Of a DNA stretch of 64,000 bases, positions 18,438-27,641 are shown one piece after another. The notes under the pieces were generated by a model. That model saw nothing but the letters and a program-made list of their open reading frames with translations, was not told the origin of the DNA and did no database searches. The stretch is from Pararhodobacter aggregans. GTDB taxonomy: Bacteria > Pseudomonadota > Alphaproteobacteria > Rhodobacterales > Rhodobacteraceae. The stretch spans positions 496,001 to 560,000 of the forward strand of contig NZ_QDDR01000002.1 of the NCBI RefSeq assembly GCF_003075525.1. The letters run 5' to 3'. Numbering within the stretch: the first letter of the stretch is position 1; each line of letters opens with the position of its first letter. The position numbers and the translations under genes are program-made.

Positions 18438-20024
18438 TTACGTCGCGGACCACATCATGATCGGCGCCTGCCCCGCCATCAGTTCGGCGGCGGGGTTGGC
18501 GACCCAGCCGGCTATCTGGTCGTTATGGGCGTCGATGAAATCGTTGAACATCGGGCAGATCAGCCCGCCCTCGTCGCGGACCAGCAACCCGGCCTCGCGG
18601 TAGAGCGCCTTGCGGTTGTCGAGGTCCAGCTCGCCCCGCGCCTGCATCACCAGCTCGTCGAAGCGCGGGTTGAAGAAGCGGGTGTCGTTCCAGTCGGCAT
18701 TCGACAGATAGGCGGTCGAATACATCTGGTCCTGCACGGGACGCCCGCCCCAGTAGCTGGCGCAGAAGGGCTGCACGTTCCAGGTCTCGGACCAATAGCC
18801 ATCGCCCGGCTCACGGATGATGTTCAGCTCGATCCCGGCCGCGGCGGCGCTTTCCTGGAAGAGCTGGGCGGCATCCAGCGCGCCCGGGAAGGCCACGTCC
18901 GACACCCGCAGGTCCACCGGGCCCGAATGGCCCGACCGCTCGAAATGGAAGCGCGCCTGATCGGGGTCGTAGGTCCGCTGCGGGATCGAATCGTCGAACA
19001 GCGGATAGGCCGAGTTGATCGGCATGTCGTTGCCCAGAGAGCCATAGCCGCGCAGGATGCGCTCGACCATGTCCTCGCGGTTGATCGCCAGTTTCAGGGC
19101 CATGCGCAGGTCGGCATTGTCGAAGGGCGCGGTGTTGCAATGCATGATGAACACGTAATGCCCGCGGCCGGCGGTCGATTCCACATGCACGCCCGGCGCC
19201 CGGGCCAGCAGGCCCGCGACGCGCGGCTCGACCCGGTTGATGAGCTGCACCTGGCCCGATTGCAGGGCCGAGTTGCGGGCCGTGGCATCGTTGATAACCA
19301 GGATCTCGATCTGGCTGAAATGGCCGACGCCGCTGTCCCAATGGCCGTCGAACTTCTCCAGCACATGGCGCACGCCCGGCTCGTTCTCGGCCCATTTGTA
19401 GGGGCCGGTCATGATGCCCGCGGCCGGGTCATCGAAGCCGCCGTTGGGCTGGATCATCAGGTGGTAATCGGCCAGCAGATAGGGAAGGTCGGCGTTGGGC
19501 GTGGCGGTTTCCAGCACCAGCCATTCCCCGTCGACCGAGATCGAGGAGATGCCGCGCATCACCCCCAGCGCGCCCGATTGCGAATCCTCGTTCGAGTGGC
19601 GGCGCAGCGTCTGGGCGACATCCTCGGGGGTCAGGGTCTGACCGTTGTGGAAGGACACGCCCGAGCGGATCTTGAAGCGCCAGGTCTGGGCATTGGCCGA
19701 GGCCTCCCATTCCGTGGCCAGCTTCGGCAGCAGGCTGCCGTCCGGGCCGATGTTCACGATGGTCTCGCCGGTGCAATAGGCATAGGCGAAGGGCACCTGC
19801 GAGGCCGCCAGCGCCGGATCCAGCGAGTTGGTGCTCTCGCCGCCCTGCATGCCCATGACCAGCGTTCCGCCCGCCCGCGGACCCTGCGCCAGCACGGCCC
19901 TGGACAGCAGGCCCGTCGCCGCCGTCGAGGCCACGCCCAGCGCAGCAGCCCGGCCAAGGAAGGCCCGGCGGTCCAGCGTGCCGCGAGCGGCCCGCGCAAG
20001 AAGGTAGCGGAATTCGTCGTTCAT
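18438..20024 (-). CDS. Dipeptide-type ABC transporter substrate-binding protein
   Basis: A 528-residue family-5 binding protein (SBP_bac_5). The N-terminus has a twin-arginine signal (R19-R20 in LDRRAFLGR, hydrophobic stretch, cleavage after LAQ near 47), so it is probably exported folded. The ATG at 20024 has AGGGAGAAG upstream; the frame is open further to 20132, but those residues look non-coding. It follows the CocE-like hydrolase after 135 bases that contain a perfect 16-base palindrome, so it may have its own regulated promoter. The hydrolase and amidase neighbours suggest a ligand with amide or ester bonds. Confidence 0.88.
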   Translation of the reverse strand: MNDEFRYLLARAARGTLDRRAFLGRAAALGVASTAATGLLSRAVLAQGPRAGGTLVMGMQGGESTNSLDPALAASQVPFAYAYCTGETIVNIGPDGSLLPKLATEWEASANAQTWRFKIRSGVSFHNGQTLTPEDVAQTLRRHSNEDSQSGALGVMRGISSISVDGEWLVLETATPNADLPYLLADYHLMIQPNGGFDDPAAGIMTGPYKWAENEPGVRHVLEKFDGHWDSGVGHFSQIEILVINDATARNSALQSGQVQLINRVEPRVAGLLARAPGVHVESTAGRGHYVFIMHCNTAPFDNADLRMALKLAINREDMVERILRGYGSLGNDMPINSAYPLFDDSIPQRTYDPDQARFHFERSGHSGPVDLRVSDVAFPGALDAAQLFQESAAAAGIELNIIREPGDGYWSETWNVQPFCASYWGGRPVQDQMYSTAYLSNADWNDTRFFNPRFDELVMQARGELDLDNRKALYREAGLLVRDEGGLICPMFNDFIDAHNDQIAGWVANPAAELMAGQAPIMMWSAT

Positions 20025-20092
20025 GGTCTTCTCCCTGAAGCGGCTTCCCCTTGGAAGCTCTATGAGGACGGCGCGAGGCACCGTTCTTTTTA

Positions 20093-20108
20093 TTGATTGG
20101 CCAATCAA
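20093..20108. promoter_or_regulatory. Perfect palindrome TTGATTGGCCAATCAA, candidate operator
   Basis: A 16-base perfect palindrome 69-84 bases upstream of the transporter binding-protein ATG, in the gap after the CocE-like gene. Its symmetry and AT content fit a dimeric repressor site of the GntR or similar type. A second small palindrome, ACTGT-A-ACAGT, covers the CocE stop at 20150-20160. No regulator gene lies beside it, so the binding protein is unknown. Confidence 0.6.
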
Positions 20109-20159
20109 ACAACGGACCGGCGTTTCAATCAACGATAATGTTGCCGGTAACTGTAACAG

Positions 20160-22115
20160 TCATATTTCCCGGCGCGCAACACGCGCAGGGAAGTTTCTTT
20201 GGATGATTTCCGGGGTTTCCGGGCCGTCCTTGATGCGGGCGACCAGGGTGGCGTCGATCAGAATTTCCGTTTCGGTGCTGTGCTGGCGGGCGCGGACCTC
20301 GGTTTCGACCGACCAATCGCCACGTGAGAAGTGCTGCGTCCAGACCACGTCGCAGGCGGCGCTGAGCGGATCGCCGGGGCGGATGGTCCAGGTCTCGTGC
20401 ATCGTGGCGCGGGTGACGAGGCCGTGGTCGGGGTCTTCGGTCCGGCCGCTGTCCGAGGTGACGATGATCCGCTCCTCGCCGCTGATGCGGTCGCTCTCGT
20501 GCCGCCGCGTTTCCTCGGCCGGGCTCAGGCAGGTCAGGCGGCTGGGCGCGACCGGCGGCGGCTCGGCAAAGGCGCAACGGGTCAGCGGGGCCTCGGCCAC
20601 CGGCAGGGCCAGCGAGCCCCCGGTCAGCCGCAGCGCGACCGGCTTCGGCGAGGGCCAGATCCAGGGCCAATAGGTCGTGGACAGCGCCAGCCGCAGCCGG
20701 TGCCCGGGCGCCAGCTCATAGGCGCATTGGTCTAGCCTCAGCGTCACCGTCACCGGCTCGCCCGGGACCAGGGCCGACGGCGGATCCGTCCGGTGGCGCA
20801 GGTTCAGGATGCCATGGGCGATGCGGGTCGAGGCCCCGTCCGGCGCGACATCGCAGAGCCGCGCGGCGAGAAAGGCGAAGGGCTGGTCGGCGATCAGCGT
20901 CACCGTCAGTTCGGCCGCGCCCAGCAGCGTCAGGCCCTCGGGCAGCGGGGTCTCGAAGCAGACCGACAGCGCGTCGTCAAACCGTTGATCCGCCGCCATT
21001 TCCGCGTTGAGGCCCATGGGGAAGAACTCCCCCGCCGCCGCGCCCAGCGTCTGCGGCGTGGCGATGGTCCGCTCGATCGCCCCCTCGGCCCCGAGCACGC
21101 CGTTCGGGCCCAGCGTCAGTCGATGCGTCGGCGCGGCGGGCGCGGGCCCTGCCACCCAATAGCCGGGGCGATGGGCGGCGCTGGCATCGGGCGGGGCTGC
21201 GGTCAGGACATAGGCGCGATAGGCGGGCCAGTCCCCGGCGCCGTTGTCCACACCTTTCAGCCAGTGATCCCACCAGTCCTTCAGCACGCCCAGAAAGTCG
21301 ATCCGGGGCGCGGGAACGGCGGTATGGGGGTATTGGTGCACCCAGGGGCCGACGATGCCCTTGCCCATCGGCGCCTGTCCGGCCAGCGCGGCGGGGGCGT
21401 TCATGTAATTGTCGTTCCAGCCGCCGAAGGACAGGACCGCCGCGTCGAGCCGCGAGAAATCCTCGCAGACCGAGCCGTGGCGCCAATAGGCGTCGCGCGT
21501 CTGGTGGCCGGTCCAATGCTCGGCAAGGTTCGGCATCGAGGCGAGGCGGGCGCGGAAATCCCGCCGCCAGTCGGGGCGCAGCAGCGGATCGGCGGGGCGG
21601 GCGGCATAGCTGAGCATCAGCGCGCCCCAGCCGAAATTCTCGCCCAGCAGCGCGCCGCCCTTGAAATGGATGTCGTCGGCGAAGCGGTCGACGGTGCCGC
21701 AGATGCTGGCCACGGCTTTCAACGCCTGCGGGCGGCGGAAGGCGGTCTGCAGGCAATTGAAGCCGCCCCAGCTTTTCCCCATCATCCCGACCGCGCCCGA
21801 ACACCAGTCCTGCGCCGCGATCCAGGCGATCACGTCGCAGGCATCCTGTTGTTCCTGCTCGGAATATTCGTCGTCGAAGAGGCCCTCGCTGTCGCCCGTG
21901 CCGCGGATGTCGACCCGCAGGCAGGCGTAGCCCTGCGCCGCCATCCAGGGGTGGATCGTCTCATCCCTTGGCAGGGTGTTGTCGCGCTTGCGATAGGGGA
22001 TGTATTCGAGGATCGCGGGGACCGGCGGGCCACCCTCGGGCCGCCAGAGCCGCGCGGCAAGGCGGGTGCCGTCGGGCAGGGGGATGAAAAGGTCGTCCCG
22101 GTCGATGAGCGCCAC
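20160..22115 (-). CDS. CocE/NonD-type serine hydrolase (peptidase S15 family)
   Basis: A 651-residue alpha/beta hydrolase of the X-Pro dipeptidyl peptidase / cocaine esterase family. The nucleophile is Ser115 (GKSWGG), the acid probably Asp235 (GGWNDNY), and the base His260 (GPWVHQYPH). The C-terminal half, from about residue 320, is the jelly-roll domain typical of CocE. No signal peptide is seen, so it acts in the cytoplasm. The GTG start at 22115 has a strong AAGGAG site. It precedes a peptide ABC transporter on the same strand and faces an amidase, so it may cleave an imported amide, ester or proline peptide. Confidence 0.85.
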   Translation of the reverse strand: MALIDRDDLFIPLPDGTRLAARLWRPEGGPPVPAILEYIPYRKRDNTLPRDETIHPWMAAQGYACLRVDIRGTGDSEGLFDDEYSEQEQQDACDVIAWIAAQDWCSGAVGMMGKSWGGFNCLQTAFRRPQALKAVASICGTVDRFADDIHFKGGALLGENFGWGALMLSYAARPADPLLRPDWRRDFRARLASMPNLAEHWTGHQTRDAYWRHGSVCEDFSRLDAAVLSFGGWNDNYMNAPAALAGQAPMGKGIVGPWVHQYPHTAVPAPRIDFLGVLKDWWDHWLKGVDNGAGDWPAYRAYVLTAAPPDASAAHRPGYWVAGPAPAAPTHRLTLGPNGVLGAEGAIERTIATPQTLGAAAGEFFPMGLNAEMAADQRFDDALSVCFETPLPEGLTLLGAAELTVTLIADQPFAFLAARLCDVAPDGASTRIAHGILNLRHRTDPPSALVPGEPVTVTLRLDQCAYELAPGHRLRLALSTTYWPWIWPSPKPVALRLTGGSLALPVAEAPLTRCAFAEPPPVAPSRLTCLSPAEETRRHESDRISGEERIIVTSDSGRTEDPDHGLVTRATMHETWTIRPGDPLSAACDVVWTQHFSRGDWSVETEVRARQHSTETEILIDATLVARIKDGPETPEIIQRNFPARVARREI

Positions 22116-22271
22116 GCGGATCTCCTTGTCGCAGGGTCATGCGATGACAGAGGCCGGGGAATGGCGCAACCAAATGCGGCAATCGGGCGTCGAAAAGCGA
22201 CATGGGCCGATGCGGCGCCCTTGCCAAGTGCCGCTGCTCGCCGGAAAGTGGCGCAAAGCGAGGGGGTTAGG

Positions 22272-23687
22272 ATGGACGATCTTCTGGATCTGGGCGCGCT
22301 GGAGCAGGCCTCGGCGCTGGAGGCGCGGCAGGTCTCGGCCGAGGAACTGATGCGCGCGACGCTGCGGCGAATCGCCGTGCGGAACCCGGCGGTCAACGCC
22401 ATCGTCAGCCTGCGCGACGAGGAGGCGCTGCTGGCCGAGGCCCGCGCCGCCGATCAGTCCCCGCGCAAGGGCTGGCTGCACGGGCTGCCGATGGCGGTGA
22501 AGGATCTGTCCAACGTGGCGGGCCTGCCCACCTCGATGGGCTCGCCGATCATGGCCGGGCAGGTGGCGCGCAAGGACGATCTGATGGTCTCCCGGATGCG
22601 GGCGGCGGGGGCGCTGTTCATCGGCAAGACCAACACGCCGGAATTCGGGCTGGGCAGCCACACTTTCAACCCGGTGCATGGCGCGACCGGCAACGCCTGG
22701 GACCCGGGGCTGAGCGCGGGCGGTTCCTCGGGCGGGGCGGCGGTGGCTTTGGCTTGCCGGATGCTGGCGGTGGCGGACGGCTCGGACATGATGGGCAGCC
22801 TGAGGAACCCGGCGGGCTGGAACAACGTCTACGGCATGCGGCCCAGCTGGGGCCGGGTGCCCGACACGGCCGAGGGCGAGACCTTCCTGCATCCGCTGGC
22901 CACCAACGGACCGATGGCGCGAAACCCGCGCGACCTGGCCGCGCTGCTGGAGGTGCAGGCAGGCCCGAACCCGGCGCGGCCCTTCACGTTAGCGGCCGAG
23001 GATTACCTGTCCCGGATCGAGGCGCCGGTCACAGGCCGCCGCGTCGCCTGGCTGGGCGACTGGGGCGGGGCCTATGCGATGGAGGCGGGCGTGCTGGCCA
23101 CCTGCGAGGCGGCGCTCGCCCATTTCGACACGCTGGGCGTCACGGTCGAGGCGCTGGCCCCCCCCTTCGATGCCGGGCGTCTCTGGCAGGCCTGGCTCGA
23201 CCTGCGGGCCTTTGCCAATGCCAACCGGCTGGCGCCGCTCTACGGCAACCCGGAATGGCGCCGCCAGTTGAAGGCCACCGCGATCTGGGAGATCGAGACC
23301 GGCCGGGCACTGACGCTGGAGGCGGTGCAGACGGCAAGCCTTGCCCGGTCGCAATGGTGGGCCAGGGCCGCCGCGCTTTTCGAGAGCTACGACGCCCTCA
23401 TCCTGCCCAGCGCCCAGGTCTGGCCCTTCCCGCTGGCGCAGGAATACCCGATCCAGATCGCCGGGCGGTCGATGGACACCTATCACCGCTGGATGGAGGT
23501 GGTGCTGCCGGTCTCGATCCTCGGGCTTCCGGCGGTCTCGGTCCCGGCGGGCTTCGGCCCCGGGGGGCTGCCGATGGGGATGCAGCTGATCGGGCGGCAT
23601 GGCGACGATCTGGGCCTGCTGCAACTGGCCGAGGCCTGGCACCAGGCGACACCCTTCGCCCGGCGGCGCCCGCCCTTAACCGCTTAA
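22272..23687 (+). CDS. Amidase signature family protein
   Basis: A 471-residue amidase with the Ser-cisSer-Lys triad: Lys77 (MAVKDLS), cis-Ser152 (GGSSGG) and nucleophile Ser176 (GSLRNPA). These enzymes hydrolyse amides to acids and ammonia. Start at ATG 22272 with a GGGGGTTAGG purine stretch upstream; longer upstream frames are antisense to the CocE gene. It is divergent from that gene across 156 bases that may hold a shared control region (a small GTCAT-GCG-ATGAC repeat is at 22136-22148). It is not a GatA candidate because no gatB or gatC is nearby. Confidence 0.88.
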   Translation: MDDLLDLGALEQASALEARQVSAEELMRATLRRIAVRNPAVNAIVSLRDEEALLAEARAADQSPRKGWLHGLPMAVKDLSNVAGLPTSMGSPIMAGQVARKDDLMVSRMRAAGALFIGKTNTPEFGLGSHTFNPVHGATGNAWDPGLSAGGSSGGAAVALACRMLAVADGSDMMGSLRNPAGWNNVYGMRPSWGRVPDTAEGETFLHPLATNGPMARNPRDLAALLEVQAGPNPARPFTLAAEDYLSRIEAPVTGRRVAWLGDWGGAYAMEAGVLATCEAALAHFDTLGVTVEALAPPFDAGRLWQAWLDLRAFANANRLAPLYGNPEWRRQLKATAIWEIETGRALTLEAVQTASLARSQWWARAAALFESYDALILPSAQVWPFPLAQEYPIQIAGRSMDTYHRWMEVVLPVSILGLPAVSVPAGFGPGGLPMGMQLIGRHGDDLGLLQLAEAWHQATPFARRRPPLTA

Positions 23688-23757
23688 CCAGAGGCAGATT
23701 TTCCGGACCGGCCGGGCAAGCCACCATAATTCGGTCAGAATTGGGCCGCAAACAGAA

Positions 23758-23776
23758 CCGGTTGCGTAACCGGAGG
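23758..23776 (+). promoter_or_regulatory. Hairpin overlapping the Flp-like gene ribosome site
   Basis: CCGGTT (23758-23763) and AACCGG (23768-23773) pair around GCGT. The right arm runs into the ribosome site CGGAGG (23771-23776) of the small pilin gene, so folding could limit translation. The stem is only six base pairs, so the regulatory role is a guess. Confidence 0.35.
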
Positions 23777-23781
23777 TTGTC

Positions 23782-23988
23782 ATGCCCAGTCTGTTTCACA
23801 AGTTCCTCGCCGATGAACATGGCGCGGTGACGGTGGACTGGGTCGTGCTGACCAGCATCGCGGTCGGCTTCGGCTTCATGGTGCTGGCGACGCTTGGCAG
23901 CGGGACAACCGATGTCGGCGCCCAGATGCAACGCAATCTGGGCGCGGTTCAGGTCACGCAGATACCGCAGCTGGGCTTTTCGGAATAA
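23782..23988 (+). CDS. Flp-like small pilin-related protein
   Basis: A 68-residue protein with a short charged N-terminus (FLADEHGAVTVDW) followed by one hydrophobic helix at about 22-43. This is the layout of Flp/Fap type IVb pilins, where processing occurs before a glutamate-containing hydrophobic segment. Here the usual Glu-Tyr after the cleavage Gly is replaced by Val-Asp-Trp, so processing is uncertain. ATG at 23782 with a CGGAGG site. No tad/cpa assembly genes are in the window; such orphan Flp-like genes recur in Rhodobacterales. It ends three bases from the convergent pyrC stop. Confidence 0.65.
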   Translation: MPSLFHKFLADEHGAVTVDWVVLTSIAVGFGFMVLATLGSGTTDVGAQMQRNLGAVQVTQIPQLGFSE

Positions 23989-23991
23989 GCC

Positions 23992-25029
23992 TCAGCCCGC
24001 CACGCGCCAGTAGAGGTCGAAACCCGGCTCGAAGACGGTCACCGGACCGGCGCCGGTCTCGATCTTGGCCGGGAAGCGCACGGGTTCGGCGGTCTTTTCC
24101 AGCGTGATCGTGCCCGCGTTCCGCGCCAGCCCGTAGAAATCCGCGCCGAAATGCGAGGTGAACCCCTCCAGCCGGTCGAGCCTGCCTTCGCGGTCGAAGA
24201 TCTGGGCGAGGATCGGCATGGTGTTGGTCGCGGTGAAACACCCGGCCGCGCAGCAGGCGCATTCCTTGCGGTCGTCGCTGTGCGGCGCGGAATCGGTGCC
24301 GAGGAAGAAGCGCGGATCGCCCGAGAGCGCGGCCTCGACCAGCGCCTGCCGGTGCAGTTCGCGCTTGGCGACGGGCAGGCAGAAGTAATGCGGGCGCATG
24401 CCGCCGACCAGCAGCGAGTTGCGGTTCAGGATCAGGTGATGGGTGGTGATCGTGGCGCCCAGACCCTGCGGATTGGCCCGCACGTAATCCACCGCGTCCT
24501 TGGTCGTCACATGCTCCATGATGACCTTGAGGCCCGGATGGGCGCGGCGGATCGGGTCCAGCACCGTCTCGATGAACACCGCCTCACGGTCGAAGATGTC
24601 GATCTCGGCCGCCGTCACCTCGCCATGGACGCACAGCGGCACGCCGGCTTCGGCCATCGCCTCGAACACCTTGGCAACCTTGGTGAAATCCGTGACGCCC
24701 GAGGCCGAGTTGGTGGTCGCCCCGGCCGGGTAGAGCTTGACCGCGGTGACGATGCCCGCCTTGTGGGCGGCGACCAGATCGGCGGGATCGGTCTGCTCGG
24801 TCAGATAGAGCGTCATCAGCGGCGTGAAATCGGCGCCCGGCAACGCGGCGGCGATGCGCTCGCGATAGGCCGCGGCCTCGGCCCCGGTGACGACCGGGGG
24901 CACCAGGTTCGGCATGATGATCGCCCGGGCGAAATCGCGTGCCGATTCGGGGGCGATGCCTTGAAGCATGGCGCCGTCGCGCAGGTGGAGGTGGAAATCG
25001 TCGGGGCGGGTGAGGGTGAGGCGGGTCAT
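23992..25029 (-). CDS. pyrC: Dihydroorotase
   Basis: A 345-residue class II dihydroorotase that cyclises carbamoyl-aspartate in pyrimidine synthesis. The binuclear zinc site is visible: HLHLR near residue 13, the lysine to be carboxylated in AVKLYPAG near 98, His in CVHGE and EHVTT, and Asp in [11 protein letters not shown] at 25029 chosen because the protein then begins at the typical [13 protein letters not shown]; an open frame continues upstream without family similarity. It appears as a single gene on the minus strand. Confidence 0.95.
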   Translation of the reverse strand: MTRLTLTRPDDFHLHLRDGAMLQGIAPESARDFARAIIMPNLVPPVVTGAEAAAYRERIAAALPGADFTPLMTLYLTEQTDPADLVAAHKAGIVTAVKLYPAGATTNSASGVTDFTKVAKVFEAMAEAGVPLCVHGEVTAAEIDIFDREAVFIETVLDPIRRAHPGLKVIMEHVTTKDAVDYVRANPQGLGATITTHHLILNRNSLLVGGMRPHYFCLPVAKRELHRQALVEAALSGDPRFFLGTDSAPHSDDRKECACCAAGCFTATNTMPILAQIFDREGRLDRLEGFTSHFGADFYGLARNAGTITLEKTAEPVRFPAKIETGAGPVTVFEPGFDLYWRVAG

Positions 25030-25067
25030 GGCGTCCCCATAGCGCGCACCCGCGCGGCTGTGAAGCC

Positions 25068-26003
25068 TCAGCGCGCGGACGAAGCGCCGGTTTCGGCCCG
25101 TTGCAGCGCCTGACGCAGTTGCGGGTGATCGACCAGCGCGTTGGCGGCCCTGAGCGCGCGCAGGAACCGCGCCGGGCGGTTCTGGCTTTGCAACCGGCCG
25201 ATCAGCCGTCCGAGGTAATGCGGGTTCTGCCGCCGCGCGCGCCACAGGTGGAAGAAGCGCTGCGGGGTCAGGGTGCCGGCGCAGGCCGCGTCGATCAACG
25301 GCCGCAGCACGTTGACGCGGGCCAGTTCGGCCTGCGGGTCGCGGCCGATATGGCGGGCGCGCAGCCGGTGGATATGCGGGCCCCGGAACATCGCCGCATG
25401 CACCGCATCGACCTGCTGGATCGGGTCATAGAGGATATAGACGCTGTCGGCGCCCTCGCACATGTCGGGGGCAAAGCCGAAGCGGCTGGTGAAGTCGAGC
25501 TTGCGGGCGCGCAGGAAGCGGCGGTCCCATTCGGCCAGTTCGGTGTCGAGCGTGGCCTGCGGTGCCAGCGCCAGCACCGTGGCGCCGGGGGCGGCGACGG
25601 CAAAGGCCGCCGCGGCATAGCCGCCCATGCCCGCGCCATAAAAGACCACGCGGTCGAAATCCTCGAAGAAGGCGTCGTCGATCAGCCGGTCGAAATAGCC
25701 ATAGACCGCCGGGTCGCGGAACCAGCTGTCCTCATGCGCGACGATGGTCAGCGAGGACCAGCCGCGCGGCGCGGCGATCTGGTAACCGAGTGGCATCTGG
25801 CCGCCACCGGCCCCGCGGATGCCCGCCCGTGTCTCGAAGCTGACCAGCAGGACCGGCCCCTGATCCGAGAAAAACGCCGAATGCGCGCCGCCGAGGGGGT
25901 CGAAATAGCCCGCTTCCTCGCCGATCTCGTCCATGATGACCAGCCAATCGGCATCCGACTGCGCTTCGCCAGCATCGAACATCTCGATGGAATCGTCGGT
26001 CAT
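25068..26003 (-). CDS. Conserved alpha/beta-hydrolase-like protein of unknown function
   Basis: A 311-residue cytoplasmic protein. The middle has a nucleophile-elbow-like [12 protein letters not shown] near residue 124, where the usual Ser is replaced by Met, flanked by hydrophobic strands; so it looks like an alpha/beta-hydrolase fold that may have lost catalysis. The C-terminus is rich in Arg and Gln. Similar Rhodobacterales proteins have been labelled phosphoadenosine phosphosulfate reductase, but no PAPS-reductase motif is visible, so I do not adopt that name. ATG at 26003 has GAGGG upstream. The 242 bases before it, up to the divergent methyltransferase, hold no gene. Confidence 0.7.
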   Translation of the reverse strand: MTDDSIEMFDAGEAQSDADWLVIMDEIGEEAGYFDPLGGAHSAFFSDQGPVLLVSFETRAGIRGAGGGQMPLGYQIAAPRGWSSLTIVAHEDSWFRDPAVYGYFDRLIDDAFFEDFDRVVFYGAGMGGYAAAAFAVAAPGATVLALAPQATLDTELAEWDRRFLRARKLDFTSRFGFAPDMCEGADSVYILYDPIQQVDAVHAAMFRGPHIHRLRARHIGRDPQAELARVNVLRPLIDAACAGTLTPQRFFHLWRARRQNPHYLGRLIGRLQSQNRPARFLRALRAANALVDHPQLRQALQRAETGASSAR

Positions 26004-26246
26004 GGGTCCCTCGGCAATCGGAAATCGCCCCGGGCGGGGCGCAAACGTTAACCTTTTTTACACCACAGAGGCATGGCCGAAAACCGGGCAAGCTGTGGCG
26101 ATCCTGTGGAATTCGGCGCCAAGGCGGAAACGCACCGAGCTGATTGTTGCCGTCCGGGCGACGACACGCCCGGTCCAAGGCCGCTTGCGGGGGGCGCGGC
26201 CCTTGCCTAGCCTGCGCGGCATCGCTTCCGGTGTCAGGACCCTCGC

Positions 26247-26948
26247 ATGCAGTACAAGGACATTCCCGGCTGGTTCATGCCGATCGACCAGGCGGCCTTT
26301 GCCTGGCTGCTGGCGCATCAGGCCGCCACCCAGCCGCCCGGCGGCGTGGTCGAGCTGGGCGTCTTCATGGGCAAGAGCGCGGTGCTGATCGGCAACCACC
26401 TGCGCCCGGACGAGGTGTTCACCGCCTGCGACCTGTTCCAGGATATCGCCACCTCGGACGAGGCCGACCCGGACGAGCGGCGCTTTTTTCGCGACAAGGA
26501 CCTGACCCTTGCCGCCTTCGAGCGGATCTACCTCACCTTTCACAAGGCGCTGCCGCGGATCGTCCGGGGCCCCAGCTCGACCGTCACCCGCCATGTCGCC
26601 CCGGCCAGCGCCCGCTTCGTGCACGTCGATGCGGGCAAGAGCTATGACCGGGTGCGGCAGGATATCGCCTCGGCCCGAGAGATGCTGCGCGAGGGGGGGA
26701 TCGTCGCCCTCAGCGATTACCGCAAGAGCGGCAATCCCGGCTGCATGGCCGCGGTCTGGGACGCGGTGCTGAACCAGGGGCTGAGGCCCTTCGCCAATAC
26801 CGAGTTCAAGCTGTACGCCACCTGGGGCGATCCGGCGCCCTACCGGCAGGCGGTGGTGGCGGGGGCAGGGGCCTCGGACTGGGCGCTGGCCGAGGCGCCA
26901 GTCGCGCTGCGCGATACCGAGATGGTCTATCTGCACCGCAAGGGGTGA
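26247..26948 (+). CDS. Class I SAM-dependent methyltransferase (Methyltransf_24-like)
   Basis: A 233-residue protein with SAM-binding motif I in VVELGVFMGKSAV near residues 34-46 and an acidic motif II (CDLFQD) near 61. A late VHVDAGKSYDRV segment and GGIVALSDY fit the Methyltransf_24/TylF-like group that modifies sugars or small molecules. Its substrate is unknown. The ATG at 26247 is preceded by a weak CAGGA site. It stands alone between two minus-strand genes. Confidence 0.75.
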   Translation: MQYKDIPGWFMPIDQAAFAWLLAHQAATQPPGGVVELGVFMGKSAVLIGNHLRPDEVFTACDLFQDIATSDEADPDERRFFRDKDLTLAAFERIYLTFHKALPRIVRGPSSTVTRHVAPASARFVHVDAGKSYDRVRQDIASAREMLREGGIVALSDYRKSGNPGCMAAVWDAVLNQGLRPFANTEFKLYATWGDPAPYRQAVVAGAGASDWALAEAPVALRDTEMVYLHRKG

Positions 26949-27025
26949 CGCGCCTCCGGGCGGGCGACTCGGGCGAATCGGGCGTCGGTGGCCCCGGTTC
27001 CCGCCAACGGCGGGCGCGCGGCCGC

Positions 27026-27562
27026 TCAGGTAAAGCGCACCTTGCCGATATAGGGCAGGTTGCGGTTGCGCTGCGCATAGTCGATGCCGTAGCCCACCAC
27101 GAATTCGTCGGGGATCTCGAACCCTGTCCAGGTGGCCTTGATATCCACCTCGCGGCGCGAGGGTTTGTCGAGCAGCGCGCAGATCTCCAGCCGCCGGGGC
27201 TCGCGCGCCATCAGCAGGTGCTTGACGTGGTGCAAGGTGAAGCCGGTGTCGACGATATCCTCGACCACCAGCACGTCGCGCCCGGCGATCTCGCCCCTCA
27301 GGTCCTTGAGGATCCGCACCTCGCGCGAGGATTGCATCGAGTCGCCGTAAGAGCTGGCCTCGAGGAAATCGACCTCGACCGGCAGGTCGATCTCGCGCAC
27401 CAGATCGGCGATGAAGACGAAGGATCCGCGCAGAAGACCCACGACGACCAGCTTGTCGGTATCCTTGAAGGCCAGGGTGATCTCATGGGCCAAAGCCTCG
27501 ACCCTTGCGGCGATCCGCTTGGCCGAGATCATCTGGTCGATCACATAGGGCGGCTGGGTCAT
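27026..27562 (-). CDS. hpt: Hypoxanthine phosphoribosyltransferase
   Basis: A 178-residue purine salvage enzyme that makes IMP or GMP from hypoxanthine or guanine and PRPP. The PRPP-binding loop [14 protein letters not shown] near residue 96 and the flexible-loop ASSYGDSM near 69 are diagnostic; [10 protein letters not shown] is the PPi loop. The gene is separated by 79 bases from the divergent START-domain gene. Confidence 0.95.
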   Translation of the reverse strand: MTQPPYVIDQMISAKRIAARVEALAHEITLAFKDTDKLVVVGLLRGSFVFIADLVREIDLPVEVDFLEASSYGDSMQSSREVRILKDLRGEIAGRDVLVVEDIVDTGFTLHHVKHLLMAREPRRLEICALLDKPSRREVDIKATWTGFEIPDEFVVGYGIDYAQRNRNLPYIGKVRFT

Positions 27563-27641
27563 GGCGTCGCTGGCCTTGCATCAGGGGTTGAAAACCGGGG
27601 CCCACTCTAGGAAAAGACGCCCGCACATGCCAGAGGTCGGG

